Shown here: piece by piece, positions 24,859-33,396 of the stretch
Layout of the letters: the number at the start of each line of letters is the position of its first letter
Position numbering within the stretch: position 1 is the stretch's first letter
DNA from: Dyella sp. C9
Lineage (GTDB): Bacteria; Pseudomonadota; Gammaproteobacteria; Xanthomonadales; Rhodanobacteraceae
Direction of reading: 5' to 3'
DNA length: 64,000 nucleotides
Assembly (NCBI RefSeq): GCF_003332825.1
Contig: NZ_QIRF01000002.1
Span: 463,672-527,671 of the forward strand
Program-made: the position numbers and the translations under genes
The notes under the pieces: generated by a model
What the model was told of the DNA's origin: nothing
The model's database searches: none
The model's input: only the letters and a program-made list of their open reading frames with translations

Positions 24859-26727
24859 ATGAGCGATTCCGCCCCCTTTTCCACCCAGGCGCTGACGGGC
24901 CAGGTGGTCGCCGCCTTCCAGCACGGCGATCTGGCAAAAGTGCTTTCGCTGGCCGAACCCGTGGCCGCGCGACCGGATACGGACGAGACGGTGCTGTTGT
25001 TGCTGGGCTTCGCGCAGCAGTCGGCCGGGCGTTTTGCGCACGCCACCGAGACGTTTCGCCGGCTCACCGCACGCCGACCCGACGTCTCCGAATACTGGAA
25101 CAACCTCGGCATCGTGGCGCGCCAGGCCGGCGACATGGTTATCGCCGAACAGGCGCTGCAACGGGCCCTCGCACTCGCTCCGGGGCAAGCCGACGTCCAC
25201 TACAACCTTGGCCTGCTGCAGGCGCAACAGCAACGCTGGCTGCAGGCCCGCGAGACCCTGCTGCAGGCGGTGGCCCTCGCGCCCGGTTTCATCGATGCAC
25301 GCCTGCAGGCCGCCTACGCCTGTCACTTCTGCGGCGATACGCGCGGCGCGGAAGTGATGCTCGAGGGTGCCGGCGATTGGCCGCCGCAGTCCGCCGAACA
25401 GGCGTTGATCCTCGCCACGATGCTGGCCGGCCAGGGTGAGCAGGACGCGGCCCGACGCGCATTGGAACAGGCGATCCTGCCCGAGGGTGTGGAGCACGAA
25501 GTGATGCGCCTGCGCATCAGCGCGCAGCGCGCCGCGATGCACGAGCGCAACAACCAGGTCGAACTGGCGCAGGCGCAACTGACCGAGCTTTCGCTGGAAC
25601 GCATCCAAGGCACAGGATCACCCGAACTGCTGGGTGCCGCGCTGCAGGCGCACGCCAGCGTAGCCGTGCGCACGGGCGAGCTTGATCATGCGGCCTCCCT
25701 GTACCAGCGCCTGCTCGATCAGGGCGGCGACCTGAGCCTGCTCGCCAACGCAGCGTTCGGCCTTGCCAACGCGCGCAACAAGCAGGGCCAGCGCGAGGCC
25801 ACCTGGCAGGCGTTGCAGCGCGCCCATGCCTTGCAGCTGGCCTTTGCCCAGGACTTCGTGCCCGAGTTGATGGCCGAAGGCAGCCAGCCGCTGGACATGG
25901 TGGCGCACACGGTCGGTCGCCTGGCGCACGATCGCTGGACGCCGCTGCAAGCCCCCGCCAGCAGGCGGAACCCGGTGTTCGTGGTGGGCTTTCCGCGCTC
26001 GGGCACCACCCTGCTCGAACAGATGATCGACGCCCACCCGGACTTCCGTTCCATGGACGAGCGTGCCTTCATCTATGAACTCATCAAGCGCATGGAGCTG
26101 GCCGGCCAGCACTATCCGGCCGATCTGGCCACGCTCGCCCAGGGCAACGCCGACCAGTTGCGCACCATCTACGACGACATGGTCCGCCGTGTGGTGCCGG
26201 ACCTCGGCAACAGGCGCCTGGTCGACAAGAATCCGCTCAACATGCTCTGCCTGCCGATGATCGCGCGGCTGTTCCCGGAGGCGCGCATCATCCTGTGCCT
26301 GCGCCATCCCTGCGACGTACTGCTGAGCTGCTACATGCAGCCGTTCCGCTCACCGGCCTTCATGGTGCTGTGTTCCTCGCTGCAGCGACTGGCACAGGGC
26401 TATGTCGATGCCTTCGAGCACTGGTACCGGCACCTGGAGGTGTTCGCGCCACGCGTGCTGGAATGGCGTTACGAATCGGTGGTGAGCCGCTTCGACGACC
26501 ACGTCGCGCGCCTGGGCCAGTTCCTCGAAGTGGACGACGCCGCGCCGATGGCGCGCTTCGCCGAGCACGCACGCGCCAAGGGTTACATCAGCACGCCCAG
26601 CTACGCCCAGGTCACCCAGGGCATCCATGCCAAGGCGGTCAACCGCTGGCATGCCTACCGCGAGCACTTCGAACCGGTGCTGCCGATCCTGCGTCCGATG
26701 CTGGAGCGGCTGGGTTACGACGCCTGA
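24859..26727 (+). CDS. TPR-repeat sulfotransferase
   Basis: A 622-residue two-part protein. Residues about 10-340 form tetratricopeptide repeats (for example YWNNLGIVARQAGD and VHYNLGLLQAQQQ). From about 365 on it is a Sulfotransfer_3-type domain: the PAPS 5'-phosphosulfate loop is VGFPRSGTTLLEQM near 374-387, DKNPLNMLCLP follows, and the 3'-phosphate region is IILCLRHPCDVLLSCY. No signal peptide is visible, so it should act in the cytoplasm. Genes of this architecture often sit next to TonB-dependent receptors in Xanthomonads, as here. The acceptor is unknown; a protein, glycan or small metabolite are all possible. Confidence 0.88.
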   Translation: MSDSAPFSTQALTGQVVAAFQHGDLAKVLSLAEPVAARPDTDETVLLLLGFAQQSAGRFAHATETFRRLTARRPDVSEYWNNLGIVARQAGDMVIAEQALQRALALAPGQADVHYNLGLLQAQQQRWLQARETLLQAVALAPGFIDARLQAAYACHFCGDTRGAEVMLEGAGDWPPQSAEQALILATMLAGQGEQDAARRALEQAILPEGVEHEVMRLRISAQRAAMHERNNQVELAQAQLTELSLERIQGTGSPELLGAALQAHASVAVRTGELDHAASLYQRLLDQGGDLSLLANAAFGLANARNKQGQREATWQALQRAHALQLAFAQDFVPELMAEGSQPLDMVAHTVGRLAHDRWTPLQAPASRRNPVFVVGFPRSGTTLLEQMIDAHPDFRSMDERAFIYELIKRMELAGQHYPADLATLAQGNADQLRTIYDDMVRRVVPDLGNRRLVDKNPLNMLCLPMIARLFPEARIILCLRHPCDVLLSCYMQPFRSPAFMVLCSSLQRLAQGYVDAFEHWYRHLEVFAPRVLEWRYESVVSRFDDHVARLGQFLEVDDAAPMARFAEHARAKGYISTPSYAQVTQGIHAKAVNRWHAYREHFEPVLPILRPMLERLGYDA

Positions 26728-26842
26728 GCGCCCGCTCATGATCCCGATACGGCCGCCACGGACCTCGTGAGCAGGCGCCGAGCCGCCACCCGGCGGATCG
26801 GATACCCTGCGCATTCTCTCGCCCAGGCCAACAGGAGTCGCC

Positions 26843-27511
26843 ATGCATTTCGAAGTGCCCCGGGTGCGCATGCACTCGTTTCGGGAGTTCGCGCAGCACT
26901 ACCTGATGATCGTGCTCAGCATCCTTACCGCACTGGGACTGGAGCAGTGGATCGAGAGCACGCATCACCGGCATGCCGCCGAGTACGCCAGCATGCAGAT
27001 CGAGATGGAGTTGCGTGGCACGCTCAACGACATCCAGTCTTCGCTGGCGGTCAACGCAGAGAAGCTCAAACCGCTGAAGGCACTTAACGAAGCCATCACC
27101 AATGACGTGCGCAATGGCGTGCCGGACGCCCAAGTCAACCAGCATATCCAACGCCTGAAGAACGACTTCATCCTGAGCGTCAGCTGGCCCGCCTTCGCCA
27201 GCCAGGCGTGGGACGTCGCCGTGGCCAACCAGTCTGCGACCTGGATCGACACCGGCCGCCTGCGCAAGTACTCGGCCGCCTACGCTGCCCAACGCGAGAC
27301 CACCTCCTGGGTCGGCCACGACGCAACGCTGGCGCTCGACGGCCCCCGCATGGTGGCCTTGCGCACCCGCATCAAGCTCGGCAAGGACGTCGATCCACTC
27401 GAGTTCCTCAGCGTGCTGCAGCAGATGGTCAATACTTCCACGGAAATGGCGAATCACCTCGAGGAGACCGCCGAACCGATCAAGGCCGCGCTGGGCCAGA
27501 GCAGGCATTGA
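26843..27511 (+). CDS. Conserved hypothetical protein with one N-terminal membrane helix
   Basis: A 222-residue protein. Residues 12-33 (FREFAQHYLMIVLSILTALGLE) begin with a helix that anchors it in the membrane, followed by a His-rich turn (STHHRHAAEY) and a largely helical domain of about 180 residues with WDVAVANQSATWID and RKYSAAYAAQRET. The arrangement is familiar from other proteobacterial hypotheticals, but no function is known. It is followed immediately by a strong terminator whose stem begins within the stop codon. The 115-bp gap after the sulfotransferase gene may hold a promoter, though none stood out. Confidence 0.75.
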   Translation: MHFEVPRVRMHSFREFAQHYLMIVLSILTALGLEQWIESTHHRHAAEYASMQIEMELRGTLNDIQSSLAVNAEKLKPLKALNEAITNDVRNGVPDAQVNQHIQRLKNDFILSVSWPAFASQAWDVAVANQSATWIDTGRLRKYSAAYAAQRETTSWVGHDATLALDGPRMVALRTRIKLGKDVDPLEFLSVLQQMVNTSTEMANHLEETAEPIKAALGQSRH

Positions 27512-27538
27512 AAAAGCCCGGGAAAACCCGGGCTTTTT
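27511..27538. terminator. Bidirectional Rho-independent terminator
   Basis: A perfect 12-bp inverted repeat AAAAAGCCCGGG / CCCGGGCTTTTT with an AAAA loop serves the convergent ends of the hypothetical gene (plus strand) and lpdA (minus strand). Confidence 0.95.
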
Positions 27539-27557
27539 GTTGCGGAGAAAAGGCTGC

Positions 27558-29426
27558 TTATTTCTTTTTCTTCGGCATGTACAGGTCGGTGATGGTGCCT
27601 TCGTAGGCCTCGGCCGCCATGCCCACCGACTCGCCCAGCGTGGGATGCGGATGGATGGTGAGGCCGATGTCGGCCGCTTCCGCGCCCATCTCGATCGCCA
27701 GGCAGATCTCGCTGATGAGGTCGCCCGCATGCGGGCCGACGATGGCGCCGCCCACGATGCGATGGGTCTCCTCGTCGAAGATCAGCTTGGTGAAGCCCTC
27801 GGTGCGATCAATGCCGATGGCACGGCCACTGGCCACCCACGGGAACTTGCCCACGCCGACCTTGAGGCCCTTTTCCTTCGCCTCGCGCTCGGTGACGCCC
27901 ACCCATGCCACTTCCGGATCGGTGAACGCGACCGACGGGATCACGCGCGCATCGAAATGGCTCTTCAGACCCGCCACCACTTCGGCGGCAACGCGCGCCT
28001 CGTGGGTGGCCTTGTGCGCCAGCATCGGCTGGCCCACCAGGTCGCCGATGGCGTAGATGTGCGGCACGTTGGTGCGCATCTGCGTGTCGACGTTGATGAA
28101 GCCACGCTCGGTCACCGCCACGCCAGCCTTGTCGGCGCCGATCTTGTTGCCGTTGGGTGAGCGGCCCACGGCGACCAGCACGCGGTCGAACACGGTGGTT
28201 TCGGGGATGCTCTCGCCTTCGTAGCTGACCTCGATGCCCTTCTTGGTGGCCTTGGCTTCCACCACCTTGGTCTTGAGGTGCACGCCCTTGAGCTTCTTGG
28301 CCAGGCGCTGCGCCAGCGGCTTGATCAGGTCGGCATCGGCGCCCGGGATGATCTGGTCCATGAACTCGACCACGGTCACCTCGCTGCCCAGCGAGGAGTA
28401 CACCGTGGCCATTTCCAGGCCGATGATGCCGCCACCGACGACCAGCAGCTTCTTGGGAACTTCCTTCAGTTCCAGCGCGCCGGTGGAATCCATTACGCGC
28501 TCGTCGTCCCACGGGAACGCCGGCAATTTCACCGACTGCGAACCGGCGGCGATGATGGCGTTCTCGAAGCGGATCAGCTTGGTGCCGTCGGCCGTCTGCA
28601 CTTCCATCTCGTTGGGCGAGACGAAGGTGCCCACGCCCTGCACGGTACGCACCTTGCGCTGCTTGGCCATGCTGGCCAGGCCGCCGGTGAGCTTGCCGAC
28701 CACCTTGGTCTTGAAGTCGCGCAGCTTGTCGAGGTCGATCTTGGGCGCGCCGAAGCTGACGCCGTGTGCGGACATGGCCTCGGCCTCGTCGATCACGGCG
28801 GCGGCGTGCAGCAGAGCCTTGGACGGAATGCAGCCCACGTTGAGGCAGACACCGCCCAGCGAGGCGTAACGCTCCACCAGCACGGTGTCGACGTCGAGGT
28901 CGGCGGCGCGGAACGCGGCGGTGTAGCCACCGGGGCCAGAGCCGAGCACGACCAGCTTGCATTCGATATCGGGCGTGCGGCCGGAAGCACCGGCCGCCTT
29001 CGGTGCGGATTTTGCTCCCTCTCCCCCCTGGGGAGAGGGTTGGGGTGAGGGGCGGGTGCTCGCGGAAGCGTCGCTAGTGCCGGACTGAGGCGAGGTTGCC
29101 CCCTCACCCCGGCCCTCTCCCCGCAGGGGAGAGGGAGTAGGAGCCGCAGCCTTCAGCGCTTCCGTCGGCTTGGCGACGCCGGCGTCCGATGCCTCGAGCA
29201 CGGCAATCACCGCACCCTCGGATATTTCGTCGCCCACCTTCACCTTCAGCTCCTTGATCACGCCGGCGGCGCTCGACGGAATTTCCATCGTGGCCTTGTC
29301 CGATTCGAGCGTGATCAGGCTCTGTTCCTTGGCGACCGTGTCGCCGACCTTCACCAGCACCTCGATCACCGGCACGTTGTCGTGACCGCCGATGTCGGGG
29401 ACCTTGATTTCGATGGTGCTTGCCAT
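27558..29426 (-). CDS. lpdA: Dihydrolipoyl dehydrogenase (E3) with N-terminal lipoyl domain
   Basis: E3 flavoenzyme of pyruvate dehydrogenase, reoxidising dihydrolipoamide with NAD+. The 622-residue protein starts with a lipoyl domain (1-78, lipoyl lysine K44 in ESDKATME). The E3 core from about residue 155 has FAD loop [10 protein letters not shown], redox disulfide CLNVGC (C194, C199), NAD loop [10 protein letters not shown], and catalytic HPHPTLGE near the C-terminus. The linker (about 97-140) is unusual: it is translated from two facing copies of a palindromic intergenic repeat, giving [12 protein letters not shown] and [13 protein letters not shown]. The ATG at 29426 has AAAGGA upstream. 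It lies about 100 nt after pdhB in the same operon, with a third repeat copy between them. Confidence 0.95.
   Translation of the reverse strand: MASTIEIKVPDIGGHDNVPVIEVLVKVGDTVAKEQSLITLESDKATMEIPSSAAGVIKELKVKVGDEISEGAVIAVLEASDAGVAKPTEALKAAAPTPSPLRGEGRGEGATSPQSGTSDASASTRPSPQPSPQGGEGAKSAPKAAGASGRTPDIECKLVVLGSGPGGYTAAFRAADLDVDTVLVERYASLGGVCLNVGCIPSKALLHAAAVIDEAEAMSAHGVSFGAPKIDLDKLRDFKTKVVGKLTGGLASMAKQRKVRTVQGVGTFVSPNEMEVQTADGTKLIRFENAIIAAGSQSVKLPAFPWDDERVMDSTGALELKEVPKKLLVVGGGIIGLEMATVYSSLGSEVTVVEFMDQIIPGADADLIKPLAQRLAKKLKGVHLKTKVVEAKATKKGIEVSYEGESIPETTVFDRVLVAVGRSPNGNKIGADKAGVAVTERGFINVDTQMRTNVPHIYAIGDLVGQPMLAHKATHEARVAAEVVAGLKSHFDARVIPSVAFTDPEVAWVGVTEREAKEKGLKVGVGKFPWVASGRAIGIDRTEGFTKLIFDEETHRIVGGAIVGPHAGDLISEICLAIEMGAEAADIGLTIHPHPTLGESVGMAAEAYEGTITDLYMPKKKK
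29017..29137. repeat. Inverted pair of CCCTCTCCCC/GGGGAGAGGG repeats inside lpdA
   Basis: Two copies of a palindromic element, at 29017-29055 and 29099-29137, face each other across about 43 bp. Each has CCCTCTCCCC...GGGGAGAGGG arms plus a CCCCTCACCCC-type tail pointing to the centre. The whole pair lies inside lpdA and keeps its frame, encoding the interdomain linker. A third copy is at 29479-29515. Confidence 0.88.
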
Positions 29427-29478
29427 GGGGAATCCTTTGGTTCTTTCGCTACCTGTCGAGGCGACGCCGCGAGCGCGG

Positions 29479-29515
29479 CCCCTCACCCTGCCCTCTCCCC
29501 GGAGGGGAGAGGGAA
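29479..29515. repeat. CCCTCTCCCC/GGGGAGAGGG repeat between pdhB and lpdA
   Basis: A single copy of the element (CCCCTCACCCTGCCCTCTCC then GGAGGGGAGAGGG) lies in the gap between the pdhB stop and the lpdA start. In RNA it would form a 10-bp GC-rich hairpin and might set the E2:E3 expression ratio or stabilise the pdhB message. Confidence 0.85.
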
Positions 29516-29523
29516 AAGCAAAG

Positions 29524-31197
29524 TCACAGGAGCAGGCGGCGGATGTCGCCCAGCTGCTGTGCGAGGTAGGAAGCGAAGCGTGCGGCGAGCGCGCCGTCGA
29601 TCACGCGGTGGTCGTAGCTGAGCGACAGCGGCAGGATCAGGCGCGGTGCGAATTCCTTGCCGTTCCACACCGGCTTGGTGGCGGCCTTGGAGACGCCCAG
29701 GATGGCCACTTCCGGCGCGTTGACGATCGGCGTGAACGAGGTGCCGCCGATACCGCCCAGCGAGGAGATCGAGAAGCAGCCGCCGGACATCTCGTTGGGG
29801 CCAAGCTTCTTGTCTCGCGCCTTCTTGGAGATCTCGCCCAGCTCGACGGCCAGGTCCAGCAGGCCCTTCTTGTCGCAATCGCGAATCACCGGCACCACCA
29901 GGCCATCGGGCGTATCCACCGCGATGCCGATGTGGAAGTACTTCTTGAGGATCAGCTTCTCGGCGGTCTCGTCCAGCGAGGCGTTGAACTGCGGGAATTT
30001 CTTCAGCGCCGCGACCACCGCCTTGATCTGGAACACCAGCGGGGTGATCTTGAGGTCCTTGTTCTCCTCGCCGAGCTTCTTGCGGAAGGCTTCCAGCTCG
30101 GTGATGTCGGCGTCTTCGTGCTGGGTGACGTGCGGGATCATCGCCCAGTTGCGCGCCAGGTTGGCGCCAGAGATCTTCTGGATGCGCGACAGCGGCTTCT
30201 CTTCGATCTCGCCGAACTTGCTGAAGTCCACCTTCGGCCAGGGCAGCAGGTTGAGGCCGCCGCCAGCCGCCACCGGGGCGCCGGTCGGACGCGCGCCGGA
30301 GGCCAGCGCGTGCTTCACGTAGCCGGTGACGTCCTCGCGCATGATGCGGCCGCCGCGACCACCGCCCTTCACCTGGCGGATGTCCACGCCCAGCTCGCGC
30401 GCGAAGGCGCGGATGGCGGGGCTGGCGTACGGGGCATCGCCCGGCATGACGATCTTGGAGTCGAACGGCGGGCGCACGGCCGGCGCCACGTCGCCCTCGG
30501 GCGCGTTGCCCGGCAGCACGCTGCGGCCACCCTGCGGAGCCGGCCTTTCTTCGATCTTGGGTACGTCGACCTTGGCGGCAGCCGGCGCGGGAGCGGGTGC
30601 CGCGGCGGGCACGCCACCGGCGGCCTCGACCAGGGCGATCAGGCTGCCCTCGGAGAGCTCGTCGCCCACCTTGACCTTGAGTTCCTTCACCACGCCAGCG
30701 AACGGGGCCGGCACTTCCATGGTCGCCTTGTCCGATTCCAGCGTGATCAGGCTCTGGTCCTTGGTGATGGTGTCACCCACCTTCACCAGGATCTCGATCA
30801 CCGGCACGTCGCTGCTGCCGATGTCGGGCACGCGCACTTCCTGTACGCCACCGCCAGCGGCGGGCGCCACGGCCGGGGCAGCGGCCGGCGCCGGGGTGGG
30901 CGCGGACTTGGCCGGTGCTTCGGCCTTGGCCGGAGCGGGCGCCGGAGCGGCGGCCTCACCCTCGACCTCGATGATGGCGATCAGGGTCCCTTCGGAGGCC
31001 TCGTCGCCAACCTTCAGCTTCACTTCCTTCACCGTGCCCGCGAACGGGGCCGGCACTTCCATGGTCGCCTTGTCCGACTCCAGCGTGACCAGGCCCTGTT
31101 CCTTGGCGACCTTGTCACCGGGTTTCACCAGCACTTCGATCACCGGCACGTTCTCGCTGCCGATATCGGGAACGCGTGCTTCTTTGAGGTCGGCCAT
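29524..31197 (-). CDS. pdhB: Pyruvate dehydrogenase E2, dihydrolipoyllysine acetyltransferase
   Basis: Core acetyltransferase of pyruvate dehydrogenase (also called aceF), passing acetyl from lipoamide to CoA. The 557-residue protein has two lipoyl domains (about 2-75, K43; and about 117-190) separated by Ala/Pro-rich flexible linkers. A peripheral-subunit-binding domain follows near 256-290 ([15 protein letters not shown]), then the catalytic domain with DHRVIDG at the C-terminus (H530, D534). The ATG at 31197 has GTAGGAG upstream. It precedes lpdA; the E1 gene aceE is 20 kb away at 51.2-53.9 kb. Confidence 0.95.
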   Translation of the reverse strand: MADLKEARVPDIGSENVPVIEVLVKPGDKVAKEQGLVTLESDKATMEVPAPFAGTVKEVKLKVGDEASEGTLIAIIEVEGEAAAPAPAPAKAEAPAKSAPTPAPAAAPAVAPAAGGGVQEVRVPDIGSSDVPVIEILVKVGDTITKDQSLITLESDKATMEVPAPFAGVVKELKVKVGDELSEGSLIALVEAAGGVPAAAPAPAPAAAKVDVPKIEERPAPQGGRSVLPGNAPEGDVAPAVRPPFDSKIVMPGDAPYASPAIRAFARELGVDIRQVKGGGRGGRIMREDVTGYVKHALASGARPTGAPVAAGGGLNLLPWPKVDFSKFGEIEEKPLSRIQKISGANLARNWAMIPHVTQHEDADITELEAFRKKLGEENKDLKITPLVFQIKAVVAALKKFPQFNASLDETAEKLILKKYFHIGIAVDTPDGLVVPVIRDCDKKGLLDLAVELGEISKKARDKKLGPNEMSGGCFSISSLGGIGGTSFTPIVNAPEVAILGVSKAATKPVWNGKEFAPRLILPLSLSYDHRVIDGALAARFASYLAQQLGDIRRLLL

Positions 31198-31256
31198 GGT
31201 TTCTCCTACGGATGGCGATGGCGTGCCGGCGGGGATGACGGCCGCTTAAGGCAACA

Positions 31257-31325
31257 ATCATAGCGAACGAGACCTACTTCCGGACGCTTTTGGATCGGTT
31301 GAATCCACCATTCGCATACGTATGC
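31257..31325 (-). promoter_or_regulatory. Candidate pdhB-lpdA promoter region with 12-bp palindrome
   Basis: On the minus strand a TATGAT (31262 to 31257) resembling a -10 box lies about 60 nt before the pdhB start; no matching -35 was clear. About 52 nt further upstream is a perfect 12-bp palindrome GCATACGTATGC (31314-31325), which could be an operator. It does not match the E. coli PdhR box. Both calls rest on pattern only. Confidence 0.35.
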
Positions 31326-31390
31326 AGGCCATTTCGCTGCAAAAAGGCTGGATTGAGGGCCATGGGTGGACCCCGCGGCCCCGGCCGGGC

Positions 31391-32224
31391 TCAACGCCCG
31401 GCTTCCGGAGCCCGGCCCTGCAGCACGGTCAGCTCGCGCTGCGGATAGGGGATGCTGATGCCCTCGGCGTCGAACCGCTCCTTCACCGCGCGCAACAGAT
31501 CGGTCTGGGCCGCCCAGGAGTCGCCGCTGCGCGTATAGGCGCGCAGCAGCAGCACCACCGCGCTATCGCCCAGGCTCTCGGTCCACACCCCCGGCTCGGG
31601 GTCGCGCAGGATGCGCGCGTCGGCGGCATACAGCTGGCGGATCACGTCCATCGCCTTGCCGATGCTGTCCTTGTAGCCGATGCCCACGCGCAGCTCGAAG
31701 CGGCGCGTGCCGCGGCGATTGAAGTTGATGATGGCGTCGGAGCCGATCTTGGCGTTGGGCACCACGGCTTCGCGGTTGTCCGGCATCACCAGCAAGGTGT
31801 ACATCAGGCTCACGCCCTCGACCGTGCCGTCCACGCCCCCGGCATGGATGAAGTCGCCCACGCGAAACGGCCGGAACACGATCAGCAGCACGCCCCAGGC
31901 CAGGTTGCTCAACGAGCCCTGCAAGGCCAGGCCGATGGCCAGGCCGCCCGCGCCGAGCGCGGCCACCAGCGGCGCCGAGGGCACGCCCGCCTGCTGTAGC
32001 GCCATCACGATGAGCAGCGCGACCAGCACGCCATTGATCAGGTTGCGCAGGAAGCCGCTGAGGGTTTCATCGACGTTGGCACGACGCATGGCCCTGCGCG
32101 CAAAGTTCGATACGCGCGCCGCCAGCCAGAGTCCGACCAGCAGCATCAACAGGGCCATGCCGACATTCATCAGGGTGGTGATGCCGCCTTCGGAGAAATG
32201 CAGGCGCGCGAGGAGGTCGTGCAT
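31391..32224 (-). CDS. MscS-family mechanosensitive ion channel
   Basis: Inner-membrane channel that opens under tension to release solutes on osmotic downshock. The 277-residue size matches E. coli MscS. Three N-terminal membrane helices (about 14-37, 60-85, 86-115) end in the pore helix with the Gly/Ala pattern ALGAGGLAIGLALQGSLSNLAWG. The beta domain (FRPFRVGDFI, VMPDNREAVVPNAKIG) and a C-terminal alpha/beta domain follow. The ATG is at 32224 without a strong ribosome site. It stands alone between the pdhB promoter region and a terminator. Confidence 0.92.
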   Translation of the reverse strand: MHDLLARLHFSEGGITTLMNVGMALLMLLVGLWLAARVSNFARRAMRRANVDETLSGFLRNLINGVLVALLIVMALQQAGVPSAPLVAALGAGGLAIGLALQGSLSNLAWGVLLIVFRPFRVGDFIHAGGVDGTVEGVSLMYTLLVMPDNREAVVPNAKIGSDAIINFNRRGTRRFELRVGIGYKDSIGKAMDVIRQLYAADARILRDPEPGVWTESLGDSAVVLLLRAYTRSGDSWAAQTDLLRAVKERFDAEGISIPYPQRELTVLQGRAPEAGR

Positions 32225-32309
32225 GGATGATTCGGCTCGTGCTCGGCAAGGGCGCGCAGGGTAGCAGCACGGCCATCAAGGTTCCGTTGCACGCGTCCGT
32301 GCCATCCGC

Positions 32310-32340
32310 AAAAAAAGCCGCGCAGGCGAGCCGGCGCGGC
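32310..32340 (-). terminator. Terminator for the DUF2884 gene
   Basis: On the minus strand a GCCGCGC / GCGCGGC stem with a 10-nt loop is followed by six or seven T. It lies about 40 nt after the stop of the leftward DUF2884 gene. Confidence 0.75.
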
Positions 32341-32380
32341 CAGGGTACGTTGGGGGAATCATTGGATACGCGGCTTCGCC

Positions 32381-33199
32381 TCAATCGGCGCGCGTACCCG
32401 TGCTGGCTGTGGTCAGCTTCTTGTTGTTGTCCTTGCCATAGGTCATCAGCTGCAGGCGCGAGCCGTCGGACAATCGAAAGCCGAACTGCTGCTGCAGCTG
32501 TGCCAGTGAATCCAGCCGCGGGCACAACGCATCGGCTCGACGGTCGAGCGCCTTGGCGCGGGTGTTCACTTCCTTGTTGATGTTCTGGTCCAGCGAATCG
32601 GCGCGCGCCTGCAAGGCCGCCACCTTGGCCTGGTCGCCGCTCAGCGCGGCCGTGACGGCGGCGCCGGCGACCTTGCCGACCACGTCGGAGACGGCGTCTT
32701 CCACGCCCTGCCCCACCACGTCGTCCAGGTCGTGTGGGTGCCACTCGCCCCTGCCCAGGCCGTCGTCGATGCGCGCGAGCGCGTCGCGATGGTGCCGGTC
32801 GAGGCGATCCACCATGTCGTGCCGTTCGCTGTCGTTGTCGGCGAACGTGAGAAGCACCGTGCGTATCGCGGCATAACCGATGTTGACGCCTTCGCGCGCT
32901 ATGCCAGCCACTTCGGGCAGCACGTCGCGCACTTGCTGCTCGTAGGCGCGCAGGCGCTCCGCATCAGCGGCGGACACCACCACCTCGCGGCCGTCCACGC
33001 GCAGCTGGCCGTTGTGCATGAACACGTCGGCCGGCACACCGTGGTCGCGATGGAAACCGACGCCGGCGGGAACCACGCGCACATCGAAGTCGGTCGAGTA
33101 GTGGCAGTCGCCGCCATGCAGGTCCAGGTCGCCGGCCCGAACCATCGTTGCCGAAGCCAATCCGGCCGCCAGCGCGGCGGCCATCCACAAGCTGCGCAT
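32381..33199 (-). CDS. Exported DUF2884 (YggN-like) protein, copy 1
   Basis: A 272-residue periplasmic protein of the YggN/DUF2884 family, function unknown. Signal peptide about 1-22; then the family pattern: a cysteine early (GDCHYS), a GQLRVDGREV-like strand, a long helical region with VGKVAGAAVTAALSGD, and a late cysteine in DALCPRLDSLAQLQQQF. The ATG at 33199 has GGGAGGAG upstream. A paralogue with the same order of blocks lies at 39.3-40.1 kb. Confidence 0.82.
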   Translation of the reverse strand: MRSLWMAAALAAGLASATMVRAGDLDLHGGDCHYSTDFDVRVVPAGVGFHRDHGVPADVFMHNGQLRVDGREVVVSAADAERLRAYEQQVRDVLPEVAGIAREGVNIGYAAIRTVLLTFADNDSERHDMVDRLDRHHRDALARIDDGLGRGEWHPHDLDDVVGQGVEDAVSDVVGKVAGAAVTAALSGDQAKVAALQARADSLDQNINKEVNTRAKALDRRADALCPRLDSLAQLQQQFGFRLSDGSRLQLMTYGKDNNKKLTTASTGTRAD

Positions 33200-33396
33200 G
33201 TCGATCTCCTCCCTATGCCGCCTCCCGCGCGGCGCCCATCAACGATGCGCTGCAACACGAAGCCGGGCATGGGCCAGCCGTCATCCCCTGCCATCGGTCA
33301 TAGAACGCCTGCGGCGTCATGACGCACCGCGCATAGGAATGGCCGGACGCTCGGGCTAAGTTCGCGGACAAGGATCGCCATGCGGGGAGTCGTGGG

